From Symsagittifera roscoffensis (Eukaryota; Xenacoelomorpha; Acoela; Convolutidae), in the NCBI RefSeq assembly GCF_963678635.1, contig NC_087065.1:47556381-47620380 (forward strand): DNA of 64,000 bases, read 5' to 3'. Below the pieces are notes generated by a model. It had not been told where the DNA came from. It made no database searches and saw only the letters and a program-made list of their open reading frames with translations. Position 1 is the first letter of the stretch; each line of letters opens with the position of its first letter. The position numbers and the translations under genes are program-made. Positions 40,401-55,400 of this stretch are shown piece after piece.

Positions 40401-43400
40401 GTAAAATACCTTAAGCCATATTACGTTCCGGTCTTTTCGTTACGTGGCCGGATCATCATACAGAAAAATATATTTTTGAGACATCTACAGTGTCTCACAA
40501 AAATGTTAATGTTTCAAAAATTTTACTCACAGCCTTAACACAGTCTAAACCATTAAACCCTCGGTCATTATTTTTTTCACGCTCAATTAGCTTCCTTTAC
40601 GCTTATACCCCTTTTTTCAGGAAGTTTTCCAATTTGTTCACTACTTACAGTTTTGTTGCGGGGTTCATAGAAAAAACTACTTAGTAGAAAGTTCAAAATT
40701 ATTTGACTTGAAGCAAACAGAAAACTCACCATATAATTCTCAGTATTTGGTTTATCCTCATTGCGCTGCACTAATTGTTCTAATTCGTGGAGACATGCTG
40801 TCAATTAAGTCTAGGCATGTTTACAAAAATTCCTGAAAAAATAGGGTATAAACATTTGGAAGCTGAATTTATGAGCCTTTTCATGGCTAAATACTTTCTA
40901 ATTAAGCATGCAAAACGAATGACCAAAATTGTAATGGTTTAGATTGTGTGACAGCCGCAATTATTTTTTTGAAACTTTGTTTCATCTTTGTGAGACAGTA
41001 TAAATTATTTTTTGTAGGTTTATGCCTAATTTGTTATGCTCACTTTTGACTTTTCAAATAGGCGTTAAAGTTCAAGGTAAAGTTAGAACTAAAGTTAAAA
41101 CAAAAAAATCAGTTAAAAAGCTTTTGCTCACACACTGGTTTAATTATCACTGTTACGATCAGTCTTTCTAGAAGTTATTTTCACAAAAAAGTTCTTGAAA
41201 GGTTTGAAAATGTTCGCCGTGTTTGGCGCAGTTTTACTAGTGAGGCTAACCACCGACAGGTTGATTATTAGACCAATAACAGGACAAAACTGAGAGAAAT
41301 TGTTTTTTTTTGATAATTTTATCTAATTTATTTTAATCCTGAGTTTGTTGTTAAACATATATCTTTAAAGTAGAGAATAGGCCTAAAAATTTAACAATAA
41401 GCAACCAAAAAATCACAATTAAACATAAATTTGTTTTAAACATAATGCTCTGACCGAGCAATGAAAATATTAGAAGTCACTCCAGCCAAAAAAATATTTG
41501 CCAAGTTTCGCGTATCCCAAAGAAAACTCGTGAGGGTGCGTCTGATTTTCTCATATTGGTTTTTTGGACTCAGATTTCAAAAAACTGCAAATTTAAAACT
41601 CTATGTTTTAAACTTAAAACACAGATTTTTTTGAATAAACAGATTTTTTAATTTTTTTTTATTTTTTATGACACGATTTTTTTAGTTGAACAAAATAAAC
41701 AAAAGTTTGTGAGTTTTTGAAAAACAGCTTCGGATACGTCAGATGTAGTCAGAAAATTGATTCAAAAACGTTAAATTGTTTGTGTTCTTCTTGCATTATT
41801 ACTGAATGAAACGTTACCTTCTAGTACATATTTTGTTTCAATTGGTCATAAAGTGTTAAAGACACAGAATCAGGATGATTTTTAAGCATAAATTGCACCA
41901 TCTCCCAAAGTAACCAGTAAATTCAGCATGTTCAGAGTGCACACTTGCCTTCAAAGGAAATAGAACTAAACATCGGACGCGACTTTGCCGAGCTAGTGAC
42001 ACCAGCAGAAGCCATCTTATCAAGTATAAACTTACCGATTGGACGGGAAAATCTCTTAGGATGGTCTCTTTGCAAATGGGACGATGAAGATAAACCAAAC
42101 GACAACTTCAACATTCAAATCAGACGATTTGCTCTCTCCGTCGTTTTTTTTTGGACATGTAACTGAATGGATGATGATGAATTCTGAGGAGTCATACGGG
42201 ACCAACGCATTTTCTCAGCAGACGACAAGGAATCACTTGACATATTAGAGTATCCGACCCATCGCCTATCCAATAGACGCTACGGAGTTGGAAAATTTTG
42301 GAAACCTGACCTTTTTCTACAGCAACTACGAAGAATTCCGCCAAGGAAGCCTTTACAAGGAAATCACCATTACGAATCTTCATCACAGTCTAGACAAAAC
42401 CCCGATCAACACGATAGGAAAATTTTTGTTTGTGGTTTTGATAAGTAATCATGACGACTAAATAAGCTTTATCATCAAGTTTTACTCAACCTCTTTTTGT
42501 TGTGTCCAATTTTGCCTGAAAAAACCCAACTTGCTACTTCTTGTCCTCAGTCTAAGACTGGTCAGAGCGGAAGATGCATCAGAAGGTGCCATATCATTCA
42601 AAACAATGCAAGTGCAAAATAACCATAATTTTTTTTCATCTCATACCAATTTTCCGACTATATTTTCACAAATCATCAAAAAAGTAAAGAAAAAAAATAA
42701 TTTTGTTAACATTATTTTAGTTTGTTTGCTAAATTTCAACAACAAACCATATAGAAAAAAAATAATATTATAGTTTCAATCGTTAAGATGTTTTCGAGTG
42801 AACTAAGTTGCCTTACAATAATTTCAGTGAGTCGAAATGTTTTTAGCAGCATTTGCAATGCATACAAACTTTAAAACTTCACTCATTGTTTATCCACACT
42901 GGTTTATCACAATTTTCAAGTTCGCCTAGTCAATTTTTTTTATTCCGAAGCAAAAAATTTTGCTAATATTGAGCTCATTTTTTTTTTAAATGGTCAAAAT
43001 GTTTAAAGAAGCAGCTTATGGTTAAATATTTTTACTTTTTCAAAAATTTTGAACAATATTTATTTTTTTTGAACGTGCAATACTTGGTTTGAAAATTTTT
43101 TTATTAATTTTTTCATCAGTCCATGCACTGATTGGAACAATTTTCAAGAATATGCTTAAGCAGTGAAAAAGAAACATATATTTTTTTCAAGCTTTTCTGG
43201 GCAAAAAACGCCTTAAACACTCAAAGAGAAGTTATTTTGCCGAACGATTTCAAAATATTTTGGTTTTGAAATCATTCTATTGAAGTTTTTTGGAGTCCTG
43301 ATCACGGGCAACGAAGCTTCAGTTCAGAAGGATTCTTGATTTTTTCGAGCTTTGTTTTACGCTAAACACAAACTGGCGCTACACTAAAAACTGATGAATT

Positions 43401-46400
43401 AAAAGATAACCCAGATGCCGAATATCAAAAATTAATTCTAACGTATCGCTGGCCATCAGCGGGAGAAAAAAAACAGACCCGATCTGGTTTTCAAACATAG
43501 AATCAAAATATACGTTATCACAAATGGCGATAAGCTGAGCGACGAGCCGGCAAAGGAAGTGGAGCTAATATCATCGTTACAAATCGCTTCAAAACGGGGT
43601 TTTACGGGTTTGGAGATATGCCTATCCAAATCCAACGGGTCATGGACTCCTCGTCATGGCATCTACCAGGAACGCTTCTTTACTTAGACAATATTTCGGT
43701 ATCGACCCGGGTATCCGAAGAAAGCCCATGATCGAATTTTTTGGCAGACGATTTTAAGACAACTGGTGGAAAAAACTCAGAATTAGAATGATCAGAAGTA
43801 TCAAAACTAAATAATACATTTGTTGTTCTGCAAACTAACGCAGTGAATAGCTATTGAAACTATTGGCTAAGTTTAACACTGAAACAATCGACTGTCAAAA
43901 TGAATCGGCTGAAACGGGGAGGGTTCTCATGCTTGAAGGACCGAATGCTTGAAAAATTTCAACCAATCAAAATCGCTAAGCGTTTCTATTGGCTAAATGC
44001 CTTTCTCACAAAATCGAAGTCAATAGTAGCAGAAAATGTATTAAATCAGTGGAAAATAATCAAAAATATTAAAAATTGCGGGTTACAACCGCAATACTAT
44101 TCGGATAATCATCAAGATTAATGATGCCAAAATTATAGGAATTTTTCAGTCTTGAAAACTTATCTGCTTTTTATCTAATCGGTCAATATTATTACTAATG
44201 GCCTGGATTTATTTTCTTAATTTGAGGTTTTGAATACTCAATTCTGATTGGCTGAAAGTAAGCTAAAATTAATTTCAAGCATTCGGTCCTTCAAGCATGA
44301 GGGACGCCACCGGCTGAAACCATGAGATTTTTGCCTGAAATATTGGAGACAATTTTTCTCAATTGGCAAGAGTTTTTTGAAGCAGACTTTTTGCTCTTTC
44401 AACAAAGCAGATGAGATTCTGAAAAGTGAAGTGAAAGTTTTGAAAGCCACAAGTTTCGAAAAAAAAACACAGTTGGGCCCTCTTTTTAGCCATTACTCAG
44501 ACAAGTTACATACATATAATGACGTTGTCTCCATAAAAGATGCTCAGGTAATTCGGGGATGCTCAGGTTGAAATATATTGCAAGTAACTATTTCTGGTTA
44601 CCGCGCTTGAACGGGCAAGTTCAAATAGCGGCGGCAAGTTGCATGGTTTGTATCCAATCCGCCAAGAGTTTGAGGCTAGTCATTTTGGAAGGGTACTTTA
44701 CAATATTGAAAAACTTTGAAGAACCAAAGCACTATTACGATTAGATTTTATTTGACTGTTGTCAGCGTTAATGAGGCGCAAAGTTTTTGTAACTGACCTG
44801 CGTTGACAGGTTCTCAAAATTCCCGTTGATTCAAATTAGTACGAGATCGGCCACAAGCAAATTTAGGGAGTTCCTAAAAAATGACATCACTTTACGCGCC
44901 ATACCAAGGCCGATTAGGACAGACCAAAGGTCAGGTTTTATAGCGAAGTCTAAATATTTTTGAGCTAGAAAGATTATCCACCCAATATTTGAACCAGTGG
45001 GCAATCATCGGACAACTGGATTAGCTAAGAGATGTATTCGTACTGTGAGAGAGCGACTAGTGGGGTGTTATTTTCAAAAACCCAAACCGGCCTTGAAAGC
45101 TGATTAAATGAGATAATGTTCAATATAGGGACAACCACAGAGCAATAAATGGAGTTTTCGCCTTTTGAGGCACTGTTCGAAAGATATTACATAAATAAAA
45201 ACACGCTTAATGCAAAATCACACTCTTATTGATGAGAAACCAGGATTGGGACTAATGACAGGATAGAGCATCCACTGGCTAGAGGTAAAAAAAGTCACCC
45301 AAGACAATTCAGGCAAAATAACTGCCTGCGACACGAACAAAACGCCAATATCGAGCGCGCAAAGAAAAAGTCATCACATCTTCGGTTAAAGTCAAGATCG
45401 TTAAAGCCAGAATTGTACCTTGAATTATTCAAAGAAAAAGAAAGCAGATTTTAATTGACTTGGAATGAAAGCTTCAAAAAAATGGTATTTCAATGATTTC
45501 AGATGCAAAATCACCACAGTCAGATGATGTACTAATTGAGCCGGATCAAAGTTCTGGACAAGCCGAAGCAGCCATAGACCCTGGCAAGAAAGCTGCGTTG
45601 CAGGCAACTATAAAAATCCCAATGGCAAAAGCACTATGGGCGTGTTGGAACCTGATCTAAACTACATTTTATGATTGGATAAATTAGATATTTTACCAAT
45701 GTAAAGTATTTAATATTAACCAATCATGATCCATCTGACTAACAATCCACTTATTTGTAAGTGCTGAAATTACTTGTAATTTCAGCACCAGAGAGATTTG
45801 AATTTAACTTAGAAATTAGTTGACTCTCCAAGAAGACTTCAGCAACCGCAATAAACCAGTATACCCTAGATCTATTGAGCCTAGCAGAGACTAGTTAAAC
45901 AACCTGAGACTAGATAGTATAAGAGTAAGATTAGGATTGGTATTAGACTAAGAAGTTGCACGAATCTATCCGGCCGAAAATAAGATAGCGTGACGAGCAG
46001 ACGGTGTACCCTATCCGAAATTACTCTATGAGTTATACACTTCGGTCCTAACTCAGTGTGTGAGCATTACCACAAGGATGGCAACCAATCCGATCACAAT
46101 TGACAGTGCGTCAGATGGGTCGGACTGACAGTGCGTCGGCGGAATGCACAGTAATTGTTCGACCGCATATGCAGTGACAGAGGGAACATTGCCACTACAG
46201 GCACAGCCGGCGGGGTGAGTAGCTAACAGTATCCCGAATCCAAAAACTGGAGAAATTGCGTCTTACTCGAGTCAGAAGAAAACAGTGTGATCAAATTGAA
46301 TGTCGGACCTCGGAATCCGTAGATAAGGCTGAGGAGAATAATGAAAATCGAGACCAGAATGGCTTATCAGACATGGATGTGTACGACGAGAATTGATCCC

Positions 46401-49400
46401 ACGTGGATGGAAAACGAGAAATGAGTAGCTCTTGGGCGGGTCGCCAAAATTAGAATTGCGAAAACACAAGGCCTCTCAGGGATGGCACACCGCGAAAATT
46501 CCTGTGCGAACATTTTTTACGAGGGGAATTCCTCAAAAAAATCTACCAGATAACGCTGAATCTGATAACGCCGAACGCCGACAGAAAGCTCGGAGAAGGA
46601 GCTTAATAAATTGCCGCTGGCGCCCCACGACAATCGAGCCCATCTAGGGAAGGAGTTCAAATTGGAGATCGTGCCACAGTTAAGAAAGCTTCAGTCATCC
46701 CTAAGAAAATTCCTAGCCCAAAGAAACGAAAAGCCGAAGATTCGTACTTTGGCCGCAAAAGGATCGTTTCTTTTAGGGGCGGACAACTTTTAGGATTATA
46801 TCCATGGCTTAGACAAAGAAATTTCGAAGATATTCTTGACAAACTGAGTGAAGCATACACAAAGTTCACCTCCAATCACTGATGCACTGGGACCACGTAG
46901 ATATATGCAGGTTGCAGGCTTCATGTCAGTAGCTAGCGGCCCAAACTTCAAATAGTCGAAAAATCCAGCTATAGAAAAACTTGTGGATGGGGCTCAGGAA
47001 GCGTTACAGCGGACACGTGAGGTGATAGACAAAACTTTTCGTGAGCTATTAGAAAGAAGAGCGACAGTTCCATTAACCCGACGAGTGCAACCGGCGAATC
47101 CTGAAAAAGCAGTAGACGAACATATGCAGTTGGTGAAAACAGTTATGCCTGAGGCAAAATCTACGGACGGATATTGCCAATGGCAACATAATAATTGCAA
47201 TCAACTATGACCGTTAAGGATGACCCGAAGATCAAAATGATTGCAGGGACAGGAAATCTTGTTAACATCAGCGCAGAATCGAGTGGAGCGCTACATACGG
47301 ACGGTTTGGTCATAGCAGTTGAGCTATCGGCCATTAATATGCCCAAAAATTATCAGCGTCAGATACTAGAAGAGCTAGAAAATTTATTGAAACAAAATTT
47401 TTCAAAACTTTTTCAGAAGTGGAATAAGGGGGCTAAATTAGCAGGTTATTAGAGGCTGATACTCGAACGCAGAATTTTATAGACTTGGCAGTAGACTGAT
47501 TGTGAGTATATAGTGATTTTGATTTAATCAAGGATCGAATGTAGTAGAGACTGTTATTAGACACAGACATAATACATTATTGTGTTTTTTAAACAATAGA
47601 AATGATTGTCTTAAGTCTTTTCAATTTAACTTACATTGCTAAGTGTCTTGTGAGCATGCCTTTATTGGCGCAGTCACCAACGGAATCAAGTTACCGCGGC
47701 CTGGACGTTTTTGTCGAGCTACTGCGGCCTGAACGCTTACTTCTACAGAGACTTGGAAGTAGATTCAAGCTCCACAAATAGGAATATACATTTCTTGATC
47801 ATTCTGAATAGTGGAAAAAAAAACTTTTTTCTTGAAAAGTTTTTGGGAAATCAAAGTTAAGAGTGAAGTTTTAAAATGTCACACTCAAAACCAATTTGAA
47901 GCGTTCTATCTGAAATCACGTTCTATGTAGTCCAAGCATGGTCATAATTTCTCGCCAATCCTTAATATGCATTTGCCGTATTATCTAAGACCCAACTTTT
48001 TTGTTATTTTTTAAATAAGGAATTGTTCAGTGTAAAAACCTGGGACAGAGGCAACGAAGACAACTTAAAAAATAAACGGGCATTTAAACTATAATAACAG
48101 GAAAACTTTTCAAATAAGAGACGCCCGTTTCTCCTGCTGAATTAACTTCCATAATTGGTTTACATAATTGGTTTTAACATAAAATGGGAGAAATCAGGCC
48201 ATTTTTATAAAAGTTTGGCTAATTCTATTTTTATCGAAATATTAAGAATACTTATTGAATTAAAAAAAGAACAAAGTTTGAACTACAATGATTCATTTGT
48301 AGCTGAATTTTTGCTTATGAACCAAATAATAAAATTTAGCTATTTCTATTTTTATCGAATTATTACGAATACTAATTGAACTATAAAGTGAGCTCATTGA
48401 TTCATTTATAGATCAACTTTGAATATGAACCAGTGAAACACGTTAATTTATCGGTATTTTTGGGTAACAAAAATTCCGATACTTAGTCGATGCTGCGCAG
48501 CAACATCACCATGGCTCTCATAAAGAGCATAGTTCCACTGTTTCTCGGGAAATGACTGACCTGGTGACGTCTTGGTGGAATGGGGAGGTGTTAGGGATAC
48601 CCTTTACCCTACACCCCATCTCTTTAGTCCAATACTCGTCAAACCAGGGGTTGATCACACGTCTCTCCGCCCCCGGTCTCAAACCAACGAAGTAGTCTTC
48701 GAAACCTTAAAATCAAAATGTCTTCTCTTGAAAGAGAAAACCATAAAATGAGTTTTTATGCTCCGGATATTTGGTCTATGACAAGGTTGCAAGCGTTGCA
48801 CGCAAAGCAGCTGAAAGTACAATTAGAAGGAATTGACTCATTAAAAAAAACTCCACTGTAAAACTTCACTGCAAAGCTATTTTTCCAGGTTTTATGCTTT
48901 GCAAAAGGCTTATCATGTTAGCATATATTTTAAAATGTATGATCATGTTTTCTGAAACTATGTCAATGGGTGTAAATAAGTGTGGGTTGCTTGCAATCGA
49001 TGATCAAACATGAGCTCTCGAACTTTTTTTTTATCATAACGCTTTATCAGACATACAGGTCAAAGTTATTCTAAATCACTGGTTTTCCAAGGTTGAGTAA
49101 GAAGACCAAAATGTACTTGAAATTCGATTTTCAGTGTTGATGCAATTGTCAACAAAACAGCGGCGTAGAACGGATTTTCAAGGGGGTGGGGTGTGGGGGA
49201 TTCGAGGGGGTGGGGTATATTGGCAGCGAAAGAGCTGTAGTCTCTGCAGTCGCATACTGTTCTTCTCTGTACTTGCCTCTGACTACTCCCGAGTCCGGTT
49301 GTACAGTAATGGCGCCCTCTAAGTACTGCTCGTGGGAGTGACTCATCTCCAGGTTGCCAGACCAGCCGTCACTCCCCAGCCAGATGAAGTGGGGGTCCCT

Positions 49401-52400
49401 GCCACTGTTCTGGGCAGCCGCCAGCAACAACTGCATCTCGGTGTTGGACGAAAACACGATCACCACTAAAACATTCATCATTATAATGAATGCTATATTG
49501 CTGGCAATATCCTTTTCTTTTAACGAATCGGGGCGAAGTTAATTAACCTAAAGCTGCTCTTTTTTTTCAGTCATTGCAGCACAAAAAAAAACAGGGTAAA
49601 AAGTCTAAATAACCTAAAAAAGTATTGTTGTTTTTTTTACGGAGAAAGTTGTTCAAGGTATTGCCACTTGTCAGTTGTTCACTGATATTGCCAGCAATTT
49701 GACACTAACTAAATATATGGCACTCATATCATATAACCTATCCTTTTCCTTGGCAGTGATGGTGTGTTAGGGCGAGCTCTAGCTTCAGGTCTACCACAGC
49801 TTGACAATTATCGAGAGCAACAGTGGTATCAGAAAGTTCTAGACGCAAAAAAAGCGACCATGAGTTGCGAAAAAAGAACTTAATAAACTAATTCAGTCTG
49901 GAATGTGCCGAAATATGAGAAACAAACTATGCCTAGACAGGCTGGATAGCCTTTCAAAGATCCTCTGCGAATCGCAGGAGCCACATTACTTTGTTTTTAG
50001 AAACGTATTATTACTTTGTTTTTAGAAACGTATTATTACTTTGTTTTTTCTTGCATTTTGTCACAGGAAGCACCTTTTGTTCCCATTCTTGTCTTGTCGT
50101 TTTATACAATTTGACATTAGAGTGGACATAAAACATTGCATATAAGACCACTGGTTTCAAGATATTTGTGCTGGGGTGTTTTGTTTCCTAAGAAAAATTT
50201 CGAAATTTTAGTTCATATCATCCAAAAAAAATTCAAATTCAAAAAATATTTCATCTGTGATCAGTTTTCGCAAAGCTCGGGGGGTTTAGGAATTGCCTAT
50301 TTGGCCATTTAGGGATTATTAACACGCGATATACTTCGTGCTATTAACGTGTAAGTGGAGTCTCAATCCATTTTAGAATTCGTTCCAAATTGAATTGAGG
50401 CACACTATCTGGTCTATTTAATAATCTGCTATACGCAAACAAGACTGCTCGCATCAGGCCAAAGCCTTGAAAATTCCGAATGCTCATTTAAATTGTCACG
50501 CTAGTTTTTGAAAATTAAGAATTGGCAAAGTTATGAAATTTAGGCTGATCACATTAAAATTTATGAGTTACAATTTGAGCCGTGCAAAACCCTGTATGTT
50601 CCAACTTTAAGGTCTATGGAGCAATAATATCATAAGAAAAGTAAATGTATAAAAATAAAACAAAAAAAAACGTTTTTTTTTTTTAATTTGTGATTTTTTT
50701 TTGTGAAAATCAACCTCCAAAAATACAAATTGATAGATTTCGCTTCTAATAAAAAATCAAGGATGGCAAATAAGTTTCCATCAACCAACTTGGAACGATT
50801 TCTAACACGGATTAAATCTCCGCTTTTGCGCTAATAGCGCGAAATATATCGCGCGTTAATTGGCCCAAATTGGCCAAAATGGCAATTTTCAAACCCCCAC
50901 AACATTACGAAAACCACCCCGAGCTCAAATATTTTGTTATTTTTGTTACTTCCGCAATTCAGTTTCGGAGAAATTGCTTCGCGTAAAAAACGCGTTCAGA
51001 AGCAAAATATAAAACGAGCAGTTTAATTAGACTTATTTCACAGTTAGACTCAGATTATTGTTTCGACTTTCGTAACGACTTTCAACTAGCCATTTTGACG
51101 GAATTTTTAAAAATCATTCGAAATGTATTTTTGTGCCGAGCTTGAATTTGAAAAGGTATTTTACCTGTGATCTTTTTTCCGCAAAGTTGTGGGGGTTTAA
51201 AGATTGCCATTTTGGGCAATTTGGAACAATTTACGCGCAATACGTTTGGCGCTATTAACGCGTAAGCGGAGATTTAATCCGACTTAGAAACCAATCCAAA
51301 TTGGTTGAAGCAGGCTATTTGCCGTAATTGATTTGTTACTGCTAGCGAAATCTATCACTTTGTACTTTGTATGCCGTGTGGGGGGATGGTTTTCACAATT
51401 CGTTTTTTTATAACAATTAATTGTTTCATATTATTACTGCTCCATAGACCTCAAAAGTCAGTCGAGATATTCAAGGCTCCGTCCTGATACGAGCAGTCTT
51501 GTTTTAGTGGTTAGCGCGACCCTTCTGAAAATATGAAGATCAGTTTTTTTGAAAATCAGTCTGAATAAAAAAACCACCCTTGAGCATATATTTTCTTTAG
51601 TTTCGTCAAAAGTCGGAACAAATATATCACATTGTAATTTACTTAGCGTGGGGGGGGGTTGATTTTCTTGATCAATTATTTCAAAGCGAACACTACACTA
51701 CTCCATAGACTTTAAAGGACCCCTGATGCGTCGCCCTGACACGAGCAGTCTTGCTCTTCATTGCCATCAAATTTTCCGGTAAACTTCTCACTATTCAACG
51801 CGATTAATTTTGAAAACGAGACAGAAGTTGCCCTAATTTGAACAACCTCAATGGGAGCTTAAACGGAAATAGTTCTGAAAAAAACTGCAAAAGCTTCAAT
51901 CAAACACAAACTGCATCAACTTCCATTCTTTTAGCCTGAATCCTAATTTATTCTGGTTTTTGAGTGGTTTTTGATAACAGCCAAGGAAATTATCAAGTTT
52001 CTAATGAGCATTTTTTGGTCTGTATCGAAGAAAATAATGATTGAATTATCCAAATGATTGACAAATATCTTCATAGTTGGACAATATCTATCTCTTGATT
52101 CAATGATATGTCTGCACCGCCACATATCATTGACAGATATGTCTGAACCGCACTTTTCGTAGACATTTTACTTTTTGCAGTTAATTTGCAAAACTTTTTC
52201 ATCAAAAATCTGTACTCCAGTTCGATGATCAATTTCATTGCAGCTTCGCGAGACTACCTCAATTAAAGTGTTTGCTTTTTCTATAATTTTTTGGCTCGTT
52301 ATTGGTGCTATTATAGGTCGGTTTAATCATGGTGACAATTTTATGATGCTTTTTGTTGAACATTTTTTTTTCACTTGGACAAATTGCTGATTCGGGCTCT

Positions 52401-55400
52401 GGCTGAGCATCAGTTGCAAAGACATTTGAAATGATGAGATTTCGGAAAAATTTCGTTCAAAAACAAAAACACTGATTCGTAAACATTTGTTTTTGGCCTT
52501 TCTTATTAATGTCAATTAATATCATTACAAGGCCAAACTGTGCATTTTGTGTATTGTAAGCGGATTGCGCAACAAGGACGCTATCTCAATTACAAGCCAT
52601 TTTCACTATCACTCAAGGCGCAAAGAGGAACTATTGTCTATGGTAGGTTTTTTCACATAAAAATCAGGTACGTGGAAAAAAGCTCCTACGTCATCATGTA
52701 AACTATCAAAATAAAAAGAGTCAGTCTTGACCAAGACTCCAAAAAGAAAATGTCAAAGCACTTGTTGTTTAGAAAAACCGGCTTTTTTAAATTTCCTTTT
52801 AAAATTTAATTTCAAATATTATTCGCATAATTTTTCTCTTTTTTTCATCCCTCACTTAAAACTTATCAATTGAACAATGTAAATAATATTTAGGCTGTTT
52901 TATATCTGATAAGCTTAAATCTAAGCTATACTGGCACTCAGTAAAAAAAAAAGAAAATAATCGATTAATTTTCAAAATTAATTGTATTTCTATTCAAATT
53001 GTAATTAGTTATAAGAGTCAAATTTAGGTGCTAAAACAATTAAATTAAATCATAATCACCACTTTTTTCAAGCAAATAAAATTGATTATGATCAATTATC
53101 ATCGCTTATAATTTTTGATAAAATTTTCTTAAAATCAAATATAACAGATTATAATGTCTTATTTTGCCAATATATTGTTAAAACAGAAATAAATTTTATA
53201 TTGGATCATAGTTTTGCTAATAATCTGAACGTTAAAGGCTTTAAGACATTTTGATTCATCTGAGCCCAAAGTTTTATCACGCAACACAACTATCGTGAAA
53301 AACCCTTTCATATTAGTTGAAAAGATTTTGCAGTAAGTGAAAATAACTAAGCCAAACTAATCATCAATATTTTGGTTTGAAAAAACAAAAAAACTTACAA
53401 CAAACATAAGCGGTGGAGAAAAAAGTTATACAAAATTAAACAAATAGAAAAAAATTTATACATCTGATTTGATTTCAAAATTTTGATGAAACCCCTAATC
53501 TACACAGAGGCAAAGCGGAGCTTCGCACCACTTGAGAAACAGCAAAAAAACTTAAAATGTTGGGAAAAACAAGAACAAAACTTTTGTATGTCTCGATAGA
53601 AGATATCTAGAGTTAGGTGTTTTGATAACTTAATAGTTGTTTCTCTACTAAAATAAAGGAAAAGGGCGAAAACTCATGAAAAATTGAAGTCTTCCCAAAG
53701 CCACAACAAGTTTCTTGGAAAAATTGAGGAAACGCTGCTTCTACGGGAAAATTCTCGCAACCGGTTCATTAGTTTGAATCACAGGGTAGTCTGAAAAACG
53801 GTCAAAATTCAAAAACTTGATTTCCGAAAGCTATATCTTTTTTCTGCAAAAAGAAGGTCATAGCCGCGATAGCAGAGAAGAATTATAAGACCGGTTTTCT
53901 CGATTGACCACATAAACCTAAGAATTGGCAGAGTAGTTTTCGAGAAAAGCAAAAAATATCCAAAAAACGTCAATAAATCAAAAACGTTACTTTTCCGGAA
54001 ATTATAGCTTTAATTATGAAAAGTTTCTGGGCGTAGCCGTTTATACAGAAGAGATTCACACAACTCTTATTTCAATTGAACGCAAAAATTCAGATTACAG
54101 TAAGTAGTTTTCGAAAAATCTTCAATTTGTTCTGAAAAACGGTGAAAAACAATTAATGTTTTCTCCGAAGGCCCTAACTTTTGTGTTAGAAAAAATTGAG
54201 CTTAAATGATTATGCAGGGGCACTTTCCACATCAGGTTGTTTTGATTGAACCCAAAAGTGATATTTGCGAATTTAGTTTTTGAGAAACAAAAAAACTCGA
54301 AAAATGGTCAACAACAACAAAATATGAAGGGGAATTTTTGAAGCAAACCGTTCTTTGGATAATATCAAAAATTTCAGATTTGGGCGGGTAGTTTTTTTAG
54401 AAAGATCTAAAAGAATCAAAAATGGTCGAAAAATGAAATACTTTTTATCTCTGAGGCCCCTTAATTTTGAATAAAAAACGGGTCAATCTGATTATGCAGG
54501 GACATTTCGTACAACCAGTTGTTTTGATTGAACAATAAAAAAAATCACAGAGAAATTGAATCTATTACAAAATAAAAATAATATATCCGTCAAGTAAGAC
54601 GACTAAAGTTGAGACGAAATCCATGAAGCCGACAAAAAACTCAGTTTGGTTCTGAACGCTTTTTTTCCAGTAATAAACATTGCATCCAGCAGTGCAGCAT
54701 GTCACTAGGCGAGACCATTAGACATGAGCGTGTCAGCTATTGATTCAACTGATTTTGTTAAACTAGTTCTGATTTCAAAAAAAGTCTACCTTCCGATTTG
54801 ATAACGCTTGCTAATCGCAAGTCTAACAAACAGTTTAATTAACAACTAAATTTATGATAAAAACAATCTATTGCAGTCACTTTTAATTCAAAAAATTGAA
54901 GTTGAATTGAAGAAAAAATGGGCTATATTCTAATGGATTTAATTACGTTAAGTTTCGTTATGTCGACATCTTAGATTTTGTTATGCAGAGCAAATTTCAC
55001 TTTGACTATTTTTCGCAAAGTTATGGGGATTTAACAATAACTAATTTGGATAATTTGGAATAAACAACGTGAAATATATTGCGTTATTAGAATACGAGCA
55101 TTCGTCGGATTAATGCGTTCGAAAATGAACTTGGTCAAGCCATTTGGTCATTTTAGTAGAACAGGCGTTTAATGCATCTTTTTATACTTAAATTAGTGAG
55201 CATGTAGCGTGTAGAGGAATTAACTGAGAAAAAAAAAGATTTTTATAATATTTTTTTCTTCAATTATTTTGTCAATTTTGAACAACTTTTTTTTAAATCG
55301 GCCTTAAACACAACTGGAACAATCAGGGCTTTGCTTTGATATATGAGCAGTTGTTTTTTATTTCTTGATCGCTGCTTAAAATTTCTCAATACGTTTGCAC

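Larger units (their letters stand above)
37019..48560 (-). other. mGluR intron (11.5 kb)
   Basis: Donor AG|GTCAGT. Contains a SINE candidate, hAT-like MITEs, minisatellites, and fossil BEL/Pao and gypsy pol segments with an LTR. A weak 5' piece of the ~530-bp repeat lies at about 37290-37400. Confidence 0.7.

Noticed and set aside
40583..40804. Short frame with a good donor (ATATG|GTGAGT) considered as a receptor exon
   Set aside because: It has no similarity to the family, and its phase would not join the 37018 exon. The real missing exon was found at 48561-48705.
48155..48379. 74-codon plus-strand frame
   Set aside because: Lies in an AT-rich tandem duplication opposite the receptor; no motif.
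49149..49276. Extension of the receptor exon past 49277 (GKYREEQY...)
   Set aside because: It departs from the family exactly at a GC donor and leads to low-quality sequence; the next exon joins in phase only at 49277.
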